Shown piece after piece: positions 50,944 to 61,097 of a DNA stretch of 64,000 nucleotides. The translations under genes were made by a program, and so were the position numbers. The stretch is taken from the NCBI RefSeq assembly GCF_014633365.1, contig NC_068350.1, forward strand, positions 7,789,922 to 7,853,921, read 5' to 3'. How positions within the stretch are numbered: the stretch's first letter is position 1; each line of letters starts with the position of its first letter. The notes below the pieces were generated by a model. The model saw only the letters and a list, made by a program, of their open reading frames with translations, was not told the DNA's origin and did no database searches. The stretch is from Diospyros lotus. Its lineage: Eukaryota > Streptophyta > Magnoliopsida > Ericales > Ebenaceae.

Positions 50944-53700
50944 TGTAATACCCGGTATTACATGGTATTGAAAATAAATTTTGACTATTTTGTCAGGATC
51001 TCGGGTGGTCCGGGAAGCCTAAAAGTCAATTTCGAGTAATTAATTAATAAAAATTGTCGAATTAGCGGTAGGGAGTGCCCCGGGACTTGGATGTCCAGGG
51101 AAGAAGGCAAGAGATTGATGAGCATCTCGAGATGAGGATGATGACGATGGAAGTGGTCCGACCGGGAATAAATTCTGTATAAGCTCGAGTGGGTGCTAAT
51201 ACCGAGGGGTTGCAGGGGACCCCCTGGAAGCTGAGGGGACCCTATGGGTGGTTCGATTTTCTAAGTAAGGCAACCCTAAAGCGTTTTCAAGTCGAATACA
51301 GGTCCCGTGCAGGCGCAGGGATGAAATTGATATTCCTGAGTAAATGTCGACAATTAATTTTTGAGAAATCAAGAAATTATGTGGCTTGATGGAATTTAAA
51401 TTAAAGATTGAAGGGACTAAGTGCAATTATAGAAATCCCTAAGTGTAATTATAAATTTCTAAATGAAATTATGGAATAATTGAGGGGTTAATGTGTGTAA
51501 TATATATGTATATATATATATGGCCGAGTGAGAAAGCTTTCTTGAAGCTTCCTAGCAAACGCCTCTATGTATTTGAAATGGCAGAGAGAGAGCTCATGGG
51601 AGCTCGGCCAAGAGGAGAAATGAGGCCCGAGAGAGAGAGAGCAATGTGAGAGAAGGAGAGTGAGAGAGATGAGGGCTCGAGTGAGAGGGGTTGATCGGCC
51701 ATGGCAACGACTGCCATGCCCGATGATGGAAGAAGAAGACAACAGCAGGCGGAGCAGCGAGGCACGCGCGATGGAGCTCGTGGAGGCCGGAGGCGGAGCG
51801 GGCTTGCGGCTGAGGCGGTGCTTGCAGTGGTGGCCGGCGATGGCTCAGGGGCAGTTGCAGCAGCCGAAATGGCCCGCGACGAAGAAGCAGCTGCGTGGGA
51901 GGCGTCAATGATTGATAGGCCGTGGCAAGCTGCAACAGAGGTGACCGGTGAGGTCGCGGCTCACAATGGCGGTGGAAGGCAGCCACGGCAAGGCGGCCAA
52001 GAGCTTCACCAATCGGCTATGGCAGTCGGCAGTTGCAGCGAGGCAAAGGAAGCATTGGAGTTGTAGCAGCGCGCAAGGGGCTGCAGTGGCTTGCGGCAGC
52101 AGCGTGGTTGCGAGAAGCGGCCGAGGATGGCGAGTTGGCAGGTAGCAGCGGTGGCCAGCGGAGGCTAGGCAGGCGTCGGCCGGCGCTGGTTCGCGCTGGA
52201 GTAGCTGAGGAGGAAGAAGTCGCGCGCACGGGAGAGCTGGAGAAGAAGAACAGTGGATGAGAGAAAATAAAGAAGAAAAAAGAAAAATAGAAAATAAATA
52301 AAGAAAGAAATGCTAGAAAATTGGGAAAAATAGCCGAAAAATCTAGAAAAATTGGGGAAAGTCCTAAAAATTAATTTCGGGCTCGAGGAGTGGGCCGGAG
52401 GTTCGATATGGGAATTCGAGGGCATTATGGCGGACCAATAGGTGATGCCAATGTGGGCGATTAGCCGATTTTCTCTTCCAAATTAATTGAGGTGAGTTAA
52501 TTAATTCCTTTCAAAATATTTCCTTTATGTGAGATATTAAATTGTGTAGAGTAATTAATTGTTGGATTAAACCCTGAGTCGGGGTTTGGAATTTATTGAC
52601 GGCTGATGTATGCCGTGGTTAGTGTTGTTTGGAGATAGTGTTGATGAGTGATTTTACGGAGTAAGCAAAAACGAAGGCGTTGGTTAATGCTTGATATGGT
52701 GGGGTTTTGTCTGTTTGTATCTAGGTTCGACCGGGGAGGCGATGATCCTAGAAGAGCTCGAAGTTCGGGCTGGCGTTCTCGCCGAGGCAGAGATGAAGCT
52801 TCGAGCCAGGTAAGGGATGGCCCCATGTGGAGGTGGCCTTGCAAGTTGGTAAATATGTCTGATAATATTTTTATGTTACATTGCATGTAGTGGTTAACAC
52901 TTGCGTGATGCGAGACCTAGTGGACCTGTGGCCATATGAAGGACTAGTGTGGTGGGGGCTGATAGGTTGATGCCTCAAACCTTAGTGGGTTGTGAGGATA
53001 AGTGGGTCTAGCCTCATTTGCATGCATTTGACATACATAAACATGATTATATTCATATTTACATGCATTACACCCTTATTGAGTCTTTATAACTCATGAG
53101 GTTTTACCTCATGTGTAGATGATGCAAGTCCAGATGCGAGCAGGGATGGTGCCGGGAGGCTATTGTGGCAATTAACGATATTGCCCGAGTTGTGTATTTA
53201 TTTATCTCTTGTACGTAGCCATGTGGTGTTATGTATGTACACCCTTGTGAGTAAAATGTATGTGTTGATGAGCGTTAGATGTATCTAATTGTTGTAATCA
53301 TCAGTGTGTTAGATGATTGTGAGTTTGCGTGATTATATGTGGCTTGAGTTATTGAAGCCAAGTTAGGGCCGAGTAAAGATCAGCAAGGTATGTTCTCATA
53401 AATCCCCAATACTCAGCGAAGTGTTTGTTATGCTAGCTTTATGCCTGGGTCACCTCTGGTTTGCTTTGAGACGAGCTGAAGGGAGGTGAAGCTCACTCGG
53501 GTTCGGGTCTAGGTCCGCTGTATTTTCTTGTTTAAATTGGGACCGATTCTTGAGTGGAGCTAAGGGAAGGACGAAGCCTAGTTCCCACCCAGGGCGTTTC
53601 CTGTTGAAACATAGTGCAACCCTTCAGTTGTGGTTCGTCGGGTGAGTAATCCGGTCGATTATTTACCAGTGGCGCTCGTAAGTGGGAGCGAGTCGTTACA
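50944..53700 (+). mobile_element. Solo LTR, gypsy type, with perfect target duplication
   Basis: Starts TGTAATACCCGG and ends GAGTCGTTACA. The five bases ggatg occur immediately before (50939-50943) and after (53701-53705), a perfect 5-bp target duplication inside the host LTR. It is 2757 bases with no internal region or partner LTR, so it is the product of LTR-LTR recombination. The 51680-52250 part is GC-rich and yields Ala/Gly/Arg-rich spurious frames on both strands. Confidence 0.88.
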
Positions 53701-53754
53701 GGATGCGTGGCTATAAGTGATGGGGATGGGTTGTGCCCACCACAGAGTGTATGT

Positions 53755-53945
53755 TGTGGAAGTGACCCACGTGGTAAGTGGGATACGACCCACAGTGTGA
53801 GTGATTATGGAAAGCGGGACACGACCCACAATGTGAGTGATTATAGGAAAGTGGGATACGACCCACAGTGTGAGTGATTATGAAAAGTGGGATACGACCC
53901 ATAGTGTGAGTGGTTATGGGAAGTGGGACATGACCCACAGTGGAA
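53755..53945 (+). repeat. Tandem repeat, about 45-base units
   Basis: Four to five units of the form gtgagtgattatggaaag then gggacacgacccacaat lie in the host LTR just downstream of the nested solo LTR. The minus-strand 86-aa His/Ser-rich frame is the translation of this repeat. Confidence 0.85.
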
Positions 53946-54270
53946 TAATGATAAAGTAGCCTATACGACATTGCTAACAGGTTTGTATGCTGGACTTGGG
54001 CACTAGTGTGTGTGTTATGTGGGCCCTAAGGGTCATTTATGTGCAGTTTACTTTATGGTTTTGCATTCGGGATTAAGGCATGTAATGAGCATGGCATGGT
54101 GTGTCGTTGTATTGGCATGAATTGCATGGGATGTTGGGGAAGAGTCTATCGTTAACCTAAAACCTTTTTTTCCAGAGCTTACCGAGTCTCGCGACTCACC
54201 TTTGTTTTCCATCATTCCAGGGGAGAGGATAGCTTGAGTTGGCAGGTACACTCAACGGGGTTGGGTCCTA

Positions 54271-56943
54271 TTGACGTACGAGAACCATCAACCGGAGTTC
54301 GAGAACCCACAATGCGATAACAGGTGCCGAAGAGTAAGGAACAGAAGCAAAAGAACAAACAAGAAGCACAAAAGATTTTTACGTGGTTCGGCCCGAATGA
54401 TGCCTAGTCCACGACTGTTCTCTGGTTATTCCGGCAGAGTCACAGTATGTAATTCAGTGATCGATCCCTTTATAGTGGCGTGTCCTTCTCTATAAATAGA
54501 GTCGTGTTGTTTACAATTCGAATCAGTTCTAAGTATGGAAGGAGTCTATTCCGTTGATGGCGTTTTCTTTATCGGCTTCGGAATATCAAGGATAGGTTCC
54601 TTGTCTTCAGGGATTTGAATTACTTCTGATAGGCAGGTGTATATCGCTTCCGATTATCTTGCGGTCTTCTAGCTGTTCTAATCTTTGGCGCGTCTTTCGG
54701 CGAAGCTGAAGTCGTGATGTTGTGATACTGGGATGTTGTTTTGAGCGAGCTCGCTTAGGGCGAGCTCGCTATCTTCAAGCGACCTGACTTTTTACCATGA
54801 GACTCTTCATTGGTGGTTCTCGATCTCTGGGCCTAGCGGGCCTCTAAGGAATTTCGGTCGGCCTATTGGGCCTTGGGTATTTTGGGTTCGCCCTGTGGGA
54901 CCAGGTCCAGCCCGTCAGCTGATTCCCGGAGATCGCCCATAACATAAGCCCCCCAGCTCTTAGTGCGATCTGCGAACTGAGAGCTGTTTTAGTTGCCGCG
55001 ACCTGTTTATCTGCGTTTCGGATTATCTCCCGTCCCTTCCTCGAGAAACGTTTCGAATGGCACGTCTTGTCCGTACCACTTTTAATGTGCGCACTTTCCC
55101 ATTACTGTGCGTGATTATGCCTGTGGGCCCCACGAGATATCGTGCGACCGATTTACTTGGGGCATGCCGTGAGTCGTTTTCTGATTCGACGGCCGAGATC
55201 TTTCGAGTGAAAGGTATAAATAACGGGCAGAGGCTACCTTCTTCCCTCTTCGCTTGTCATTTCGAATTTTTGCTTGTGCAAAGGTTTTTTCTTCCGTCTC
55301 CGCGCTCAGCACCGGTTACAATCGCCTTCTTGGTTTTTGGGTGCCTTTGCTGCCGTTCCCGACTCCGGCACCACTCGCCTGCTGTTTTTCCTGTAAGTTC
55401 CAACTCTTTTAATTAGCCTTTTGGTTAGCTGCACTTCAGTCTTACTCGCGTACTGCCTTCTTCGTGATGGCTGTCTTTTTCCAGTTTCGGAGCGTCGTTT
55501 GCCCCTTTTTGGCTCGCAGCTGTAGAAGCGAGCTCGGCTCGTGTATAGATATCTTCCAGGCTGGAATGTCCAGCCCCCCCTTTGCTTTAGGCAGTGTCCT
55601 TGTTTCGCGGATCTTGCGCGACCTGATTGAATGGGGGAGCCCTTAAGGCTTTTTTCTATCTCGCGAGTACTGGTCGGCTTCCGGCGACCTGACTCTAATC
55701 TTGTCGTAGATGTCCCTCTCAGGTTACAGGCGCCGCGACTACAAGATAGGAGACATGGACACTCCGACTTCTTCGGAACCATGCGAAGGGTGAGAAGAGA
55801 CTATTCAAGAGCTCTCCTCTCGGCGAGATGGGGGCGCTCGGGAACTCGCTTCGTCTGTCTCTGCTGCTTCGTCTCAACGGTCTAAGGATGACCGAAGCGC
55901 CGGCGAGGTGTTCAAGCGTCATCCTTCAAATGTGACCTTCAGCGAGCTCAATTCATGGGTTAGGGAGTATAACTTCCCTTCGAGCTCCAGTGCCATGGTT
56001 CTTTCTCTAGAGGACCATGCTGCCAACCCCCCTAAATGGTTCATTGCTCTGAGCCTTCAACATCTAGAATCTGGTTTTAGGTTTCCAGTCCCTCCTTACT
56101 TGATAGCCCTCCTGAACGACCTGAGACTTTCACCTTTCTAGCTCACCCCAAACTCCTACACCCAACTTTCTTCATTAGCTCTCCTTTTTAAGAGGGCAGA
56201 CCTTTAGTCTCCATCCCCTAGGATCATTAGGTTCCTCTTCTCTTTCAAGGGTTTAGGTAGCGGGCTGTACTATCTCACCGCTCGTAGGTCCAAATATAAA
56301 GATCGCTTGCCAAAAGGTAAGGCAAAGGGGAAGTCCAACGTAGGGGCATATAAGGCACGGTGGTTTTTTGCCTCTTGCATTTCTCTTCACGAGCTACGAC
56401 TTTGTTCAATGTCCCAGTAAGCGGGCTCATATCCTTGTCTTTCATGCTTTTCCCTTATTCTTTTGACTAACTACTTTCTTTTTCAGATACCTTTGGTGAA
56501 AAGCCCAGCTTGACCAAGGACGAGGTTGAGCTGCTCGAGAGTGTTGCTGCTTTGAAGACGGACGCCGATGACAGCGAGCCTTCTGACGACCTGCTTCGCA
56601 AGTTCGGGCTCGCCCCCTCGCTCAACGTAAAGGAGATAGACAAAAAGAGGATAGGGGTTCGGGGGAGGAAGGACGTTAAGTCTTCCCTTGAACAGATTGA
56701 CTTGGGTGCGAGCTCGGACGAAGGTGATCGAGAAGAACAAGCCGGTCAATCGATGCCGAAGATGATAAAACTGAAGTACGCCCCGCGCGGCAAGCCGGCG
56801 GCGACCTCTACTGCAACTCCTTTAGCTCCGACTTCGCAGGCTCAGGTGGATGCGCCCGGGTTTGAAGGGTCCATAGTACCTGCGGCCGATCCTCCGGCGA
56901 TTCCATCTACTCTACCTCCCCAGAGACAATCACGACCCACGAC
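54271..56943 (+). mobile_element. Tat/Retand-type gypsy element, 5' part only
   Basis: The left portion looks like LTR and leader: a tttttacgtggttcggcc motif near 54377, a GC-rich body, and a ggtataaataacggg TATA-like box near 55215. A gag-like frame with in-frame stops follows from about 55880. There is no protease, RT or integrase, and the sequence stops inside the gag-like protein at 56943, where the next element's LTR begins. The left limit is placed where similarity to the preceding LTR ends and may be off by tens of bases. Confidence 0.6.
55880..56943 (+). pseudogene. Gypsy-type transposase_28 / gag-like protein, broken
   Basis: 55908-56141 reads KRHPSNVTFSELNSW and then LESGFRFPVPPYLIALLNDL, the conserved block of the plant putative gypsy-type transposon domain. 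In-frame TAG codons lie near 56139 and 56204, after which the same frame resumes (LFSFKGLGSGLYYLTAR, then KARWFFASCISLHEL). A pyrimidine-rich stretch ending TTTTTCAG at 56486 precedes a second open segment (about 56487-56950) with acidic and Pro/Ala-rich sequence, probably the next exon. The final codons run into the 5' LTR of the following element, so the C-terminus is missing. Confidence 0.7.
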
Positions 56944-57270
56944 TGATTAGTGGTTAATTTTGTAAAAATTTTGTTATAATTATACCATTCTTTTGATCTT
57001 AAAAATGGTTTAAATTAGATATTAATATATATTTTATGGTTATATGCAAGTTTAAATTGAAAAATGAATGAAATGAAATTTTAAAGTAAAATTTAATATT
57101 AATAATAATAATATATAAAATTATATATAATACATATACATCATTATATGCATGCATGTAATATATATATATAATATAATCTAATATATATATGTGCCAT
57201 GTGTAATACATATATATAATATATAATTTATTAATAACATTAAATTATTATTATTATTTTTTTTTTTAGG

Positions 57271-57449
57271 CATGAAGAATTCAAGCCCATGAAGACTTAA
57301 AGTCCATGAAGAATTCAAATCCATGAAGAAATCAAACCCATGAAGAAATCAAGCCCATGAAAAATTAAAGTCCATGAAGAATTCAAATCCATGAAGAAAT
57401 CAAATCCATGAAGAAATCAAGTCCATGAAGAATTCAAGCCCATGAAGAA
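57271..57449 (+). repeat. Tandem repeat (catgaagaattcaagcc units)
   Basis: About nine or ten units of 17-20 bases of the type catgaagaaattcaarycc lie near the left of the putative LTR. Confidence 0.88.
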
Positions 57450-57555
57450 TTAAGGCCCAATTTGAACAACCCATGGAAAATATTATTTTAAGAAGGCCCA
57501 AGGATTATTTTTAATCCTAATGAAGATTAAAAACCAATTTATAGAAATCTATTTT

Positions 57556-57735
57556 TATTTTTTATGTGAGAGCTTTATTAGGTGTGTTTTTTAGCTAAAA
57601 TCCATTTAACTATTAGGTGGATGTTATAGCTAAAATCCATTTAACTTTATGAGTGCTTTATTAGGTATGTATTTTAGCTAAAATCCATTTAATATTAGGT
57701 GTGTATTATAGCTAAAATCCATTTAACTTTAAGTG
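57556..57735 (+). repeat. Tandem repeat (agctaaaatccatttaa units)
   Basis: Four units of roughly 40-50 bases each contain agctaaaatccatttaa preceded by an attaggtgtgt-like segment. Confidence 0.85.
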
Positions 57736-58002
57736 TGTGAGTGCCCATTAGATATAATTATGTCTAATTGAATAATTGAAATTGTGTGGTTTGTATTGCA
57801 TCTTGTGGCCTATAAATAGCTCACTTGATTGCATTTGTAAGTGTGATTATTATTCTTGAATAAAAGTTTAGTTGTTTCCTTATAATTCTCTCTTTGAGAA
57901 TTGTTCTTGTTCTTTCCCTTTTTCTTTAGTATTCTCTCTTGTGATCTTACTTACTTCCTTTCTTCTTTTAAATTCTTATGTCATTTATTATTACTTTATT
58001 AT

Positions 58003-58170
58003 TCACCGCCTAAATGGCCGGTTAATTTATACCTTTAAATTTCTGCAATTTTAATTCTTATCATTTAATTGTTCACCGCCTAAATGGACGGTTAGTTTAT
58101 GCCTTTAAATTTCTGCAATTTTAATTCTTGTCATTTAATTATCTACCGCCTAAATGGCCGGTTAGTTTCT
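58003..58170 (+). repeat. Tandem repeat (caccgcctaaatggccggtt units)
   Basis: Two and a half units of about 67 bases: caccgcctaaatggccggtt, then a cctttaaatttctgcaatt segment. Confidence 0.88.
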
Positions 58171-59042
58171 TCTATTTTAATTCCTGTCATTTAAATTCTG
58201 TTATTTAAATTATGTCATTTAAATTCCTGTCAATTAATTTAATGGAGATGAGTAGCTAAATCTAATCTTGGGTTAAGGCAAGGACAGTGTCCAACGCCAA
58301 TGATTCCCAAAAAAAGCTGCGTTTTAAATAAGTAACATTAATTTAAATTTCAGTATGAGTGTGTATTAATTATTGAAAAATCACTAGGTTTGGATTGGAG
58401 CGTAAGCCTAACTTAGAGCTTTCATGCCATGTATGAGAGTTACTAGAACTGAAAACGCTATCATACTCAAACCCGGATGATTAATTTAGTTGTTTTGTGT
58501 ATTAATTGCAATTGGATTTATGGTGGTTGCTTAAATTAGAATCCCGCATATCATGTATGGGGATTGCTTAACCTAGAACTATCATCATCTCTAATTGCAT
58601 TTAATAACAAACCCTCATATCTGAAATTAAATTAATGTTGCTAATCTTATATGCTAAAATTTGGGAATCAACGGGTTGGTACTGAAATTGTCTTAACTCA
58701 AGCACTATCCAAATTCATATTTTTACGTTTAATGTTTATTTCAATTTTTGCCTTACTTTATTTTCTAGTATCTGTTGTCTAAAAACAAAACCATAAAAAA
58801 TCTTGTTGTCAATTTGTCCAAATGCGTGTGCGTGTGTGTGACATTCTTTTTCTTTTGCCATAAATAAATCTCTCAGTGGACGACCTGGATTCATCCAGAA
58901 AATATAAATTTAAATTTGGACTACAATTGCACTCGTACACTGGCGAGTATAAACCTCTCACTAAAATAAAAAAAATATAAAAGTTTTATTATGATTTGTT
59001 TTTATTGTGTTTTAATTGCAGGGTGAGAGTGCAGTCAAATTT

Positions 59043-59060
59043 TGGCGCCGTTGCCGGGGA
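59043..59060 (+). other. Primer-binding site of the Athila-type element
   Basis: TGGCGCCGTTGCCGGGGA, the characteristic tRNA-complementary site following the 5' LTR in Athila/Tat-lineage gypsy elements. It lies six bases after the proposed LTR end. Confidence 0.85.
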
Positions 59061-59263
59061 GATTAAGGCAAAAACAAAAAGAAAAAAAATAAAAATAAAA
59101 TAAAAGAATAAGCATCTCTTGATAAAATCGGTAACTCTATTTCTCTTTTACTTTATTTTTGTTTGTGCATTGTATATGAGACTGAGATCAGGTAGAATTT
59201 TGAAACAGTATTTTCATATCATTTTGAGTCTTTACCTTCAATTGGATTGTCAACTTTACACTC

Positions 59264-60508
59264 ATGTCTCAAAATTACGACAATCTGTCTGCACAAGATA
59301 CTTATCATGATGAAAATTATCATTTTGAATCTGATTTGTCTAGACCTCTTAAGGATTATCTATACCCTCTTAGGCAAACCACTTTTGATTTGCAACCAGA
59401 CACTACCCATTTGTTACCTACTTACCATGAAATTGAGGTTTGGTGTGCTGTGTGTGAGACTTCAGCTCATTTAACGGATGACTGCCCTATAATACCTGCT
59501 TTTAAGGAGGTATTGTATGGTCAATCCAATTACACACACACACACAACTATGAGAGAATGTATTACCAGAACCATGAGGAAAACTACCATTCGGACTTTG
59601 ATGCATATCACCTTAATTCACACTTTCATCCAAATTTCTCATGGGAAAATGATTTTGTAGCCCAACCATATGGGCACTTCCTTTCCCAGCCTCAATCATT
59701 TCAAACGAATGAAGGGTCTACATTCGATGCATATCAACCCCCTCATGGGAGTTCATTAGAAGATACCTTCAATCTATTTATGCAAGGCCAAATGGAAATT
59801 TTTACACAAATGTCCAAATGTCAAGAACATACCATTAGAGTTACAGAGGACATTAGGAACCAATTGACACAGCTAACACAGACTTTGAGCATGTCAGAGC
59901 CTGTCCATCCCAACTCACTCCAAATCCCATTAATAAAACCCATCATCAAAAGTGAAAGTCAGGAGCAGGACATAGGAGTGACTGTCTTAAGGAATGGAGA
60001 AATAATTGAGAAACTTGATGCCCCTAGGACAGTACACCCTTTGGTGCAAGAAGAGAGAGTGGTTGATCACAGTGAGGTAGATGTCAATGAAGCCTTGAAA
60101 AAAAAAAGAGACCAAAATGATGTAAGAAAAGAAGAAACTTGGGAGGAAGAAGAGGATAAAATTCGAGAGCCAAAATGTGAAAAAATAATAAGTTTATCCA
60201 CATTTACCCCTCAATTTCTATCTTTTAGGTTAGTCGATATTATTGAGGATCAAATTAAACCAAACACGTGTGAGATGTTTGTGCAAATTAATGTGCCATA
60301 CGCGGATATAATAAAACCAACACCTCCGGACGATATATTTTCAAAATATATATGTGCATTCATGAGAAAAATCAATTTATATAATTTTGAAAATAACTTT
60401 AAAAGTGGTGTAGTGAATGGGAGATATTATACGATTAGGTGGGCAATCACTCATTTGATCCTTAATTGGAAGAAAAGAAAAAAAAAAAATCTAAAAAAAA
60501 ATAAATGA
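59264..60508 (+). CDS. Truncated Athila-type gag protein (414 aa)
   Basis: The frame is intact, with a CCHC zinc knuckle near the N-terminus (C61-x2-C64-x4-H69-x4-C74) of the nucleic-acid-binding type. It is followed by the SLEDTFNLFMQGQ segment and RNQLTQLTQTLS, which resemble the coiled segment of Athila gag proteins. VTVLRNGEIIEKL parallels the family's leucine-rich linker, and VPYADIIKPTPPDDIF near residue 348 parallels the segment that leads into the protease. After a Lys-rich tail the frame stops, with no protease or pol downstream. The major capsid region that normally precedes the zinc knuckle is missing. It would bind element RNA if expressed. Product function is inferred from this patchy resemblance. 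Confidence 0.6.
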   Translation: MSQNYDNLSAQDTYHDENYHFESDLSRPLKDYLYPLRQTTFDLQPDTTHLLPTYHEIEVWCAVCETSAHLTDDCPIIPAFKEVLYGQSNYTHTHNYERMYYQNHEENYHSDFDAYHLNSHFHPNFSWENDFVAQPYGHFLSQPQSFQTNEGSTFDAYQPPHGSSLEDTFNLFMQGQMEIFTQMSKCQEHTIRVTEDIRNQLTQLTQTLSMSEPVHPNSLQIPLIKPIIKSESQEQDIGVTVLRNGEIIEKLDAPRTVHPLVQEERVVDHSEVDVNEALKKKRDQNDVRKEETWEEEEDKIREPKCEKIISLSTFTPQFLSFRLVDIIEDQIKPNTCEMFVQINVPYADIIKPTPPDDIFSKYICAFMRKINLYNFENNFKSGVVNGRYYTIRWAITHLILNWKKRKKKNLKKNK

Positions 60509-60679
60509 AAATATAATAAAATAATTTTATATATACATATAAGTTGTTCCTTTTCTGCATTACTTAACTAGTGTTTCTCTATGTGCAGTCTAAATAAAAT
60601 TTCTCCATACGAGTTTATGTATTGAAGACCACCAGGTATGCCTATCTTCTATCCTTTTATTGCCAATTGAGGACAATAA

Positions 60680-60698
60680 GCAATTTAAGTTGGGGGGT
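60680..60698 (+). repeat. Purine-rich 19-mer, left copy (PPT-like)
   Basis: gcaatttaagttggggggt; an almost identical 19-mer lies at 62908-62926. This sequence type is the polypurine tract of Athila elements. Together the copies bracket the two-gene cargo. Confidence 0.75.
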
Positions 60699-60854
60699 AA
60701 GGTGTCTACAAAAATTTACCTAAAAAAAAATAAAAAACAAAAATTAAAACAAAATTAATTAAAAAAAAAAAAATTGAATTGAGAGAGACAGAATTGACGC
60801 TGGTGGTAGCCATCTTTTCTTGGGCAGTGCAATCACACTGCCCTATAAAGAAAG

Positions 60855-60933
60855 AAGGCACACTGCCAAATGTTGAAAACAGAGGCGCCGAGCGTTGAAA
60901 AAAAAAAAAAGGCACACTGCCAAATGTTGAAAA
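60855..60933 (+). repeat. Direct repeat upstream of the cargo genes
   Basis: A 25-base stretch containing ggcacactgccaaatgttg occurs twice, at 60855-60879 and 60909-60933, separated by a segment with a ggcgcc palindrome and an A-run. It lies about 80-160 bases upstream of the TATA box and could be a repeated promoter element or a local duplication. Confidence 0.85.
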
Positions 60934-60947
60934 ATAAGACGCTAAAC

Positions 60948-61024
60948 GACGTCAAGTCTGACGGTGCAATTATGGCATGCCTCGAGTCGAGTGTAGAATA
61001 GTGATGCCCATTGCTCTATAAGAG
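60948..61024 (+). promoter_or_regulatory. Candidate promoter of the cargo genes (as-1-like motifs and TATA box)
   Basis: Two TGACG-type motifs sit close together: GACGTCA at 60948-60954 (containing TGACG on the minus strand) and TGACG at 60959-60963. A CTATAAGAG TATA-like box is at 61016-61024. TGACG pairs bind TGA-class bZIP factors in plant and pararetroviral promoters. A start site would be expected near 61045-61055, leaving a short leader before the splice donor at 61098. The spacing is reasonable but nothing here proves activity. Confidence 0.45.
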
Positions 61025-61097
61025 ACTGCATATCTGTATGAGGCAAGTCACCCCTCTTGAGCTCAATCTTCTCTCCTTTGTGTTATTCTCCGATCAG

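Larger units (their letters stand above)
49097..54270 (+). mobile_element. Gypsy-type LTR (Tekay-like), interrupted by a nested solo LTR
   Basis: It begins TGTAACATCCTGAATTTTGG at 49097 and is related to the minus-strand LTR at 34717-37060, sharing the AT-rich start, the ccacgtggcggcc block near 49617 and the cgagtctcgcgactcac ... catcattccagg block near 54183-54222. Without the nested 2.76-kb solo LTR it is about 2.4 kb. Its expected 3' end (…TTACA) is missing: the sequence passes into a different element near 54271. The internal frames are LTR sequence, not genes. Confidence 0.7.
56944..59037 (+). repeat. Putative 5' LTR of the Athila-type element
   Basis: It is bounded on the right by gtgcagtca just before the primer-binding site. 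The left limit is set by TGATTAG, which abruptly interrupts the preceding gag-like pseudogene, giving TGA...TCA termini. It contains three separate tandem arrays. Without the 3' LTR for comparison, the left end is an inference. Confidence 0.5.

Noticed and set aside
51594..52260. Several Ala/Arg/Pro-rich frames on both strands
   Set aside because: All lie in a GC-rich segment inside a solo LTR with proven target duplication. No family match in any frame.
55057..55782. Overlapping 119- and 158-aa frames
   Set aside because: Opposite-strand frames in the LTR/leader of a Tat-type element with no recognisable domain.
59119..59474. Small frames overlapping the gag start
   Set aside because: Out of frame with the 414-aa gag-like protein and without domains.
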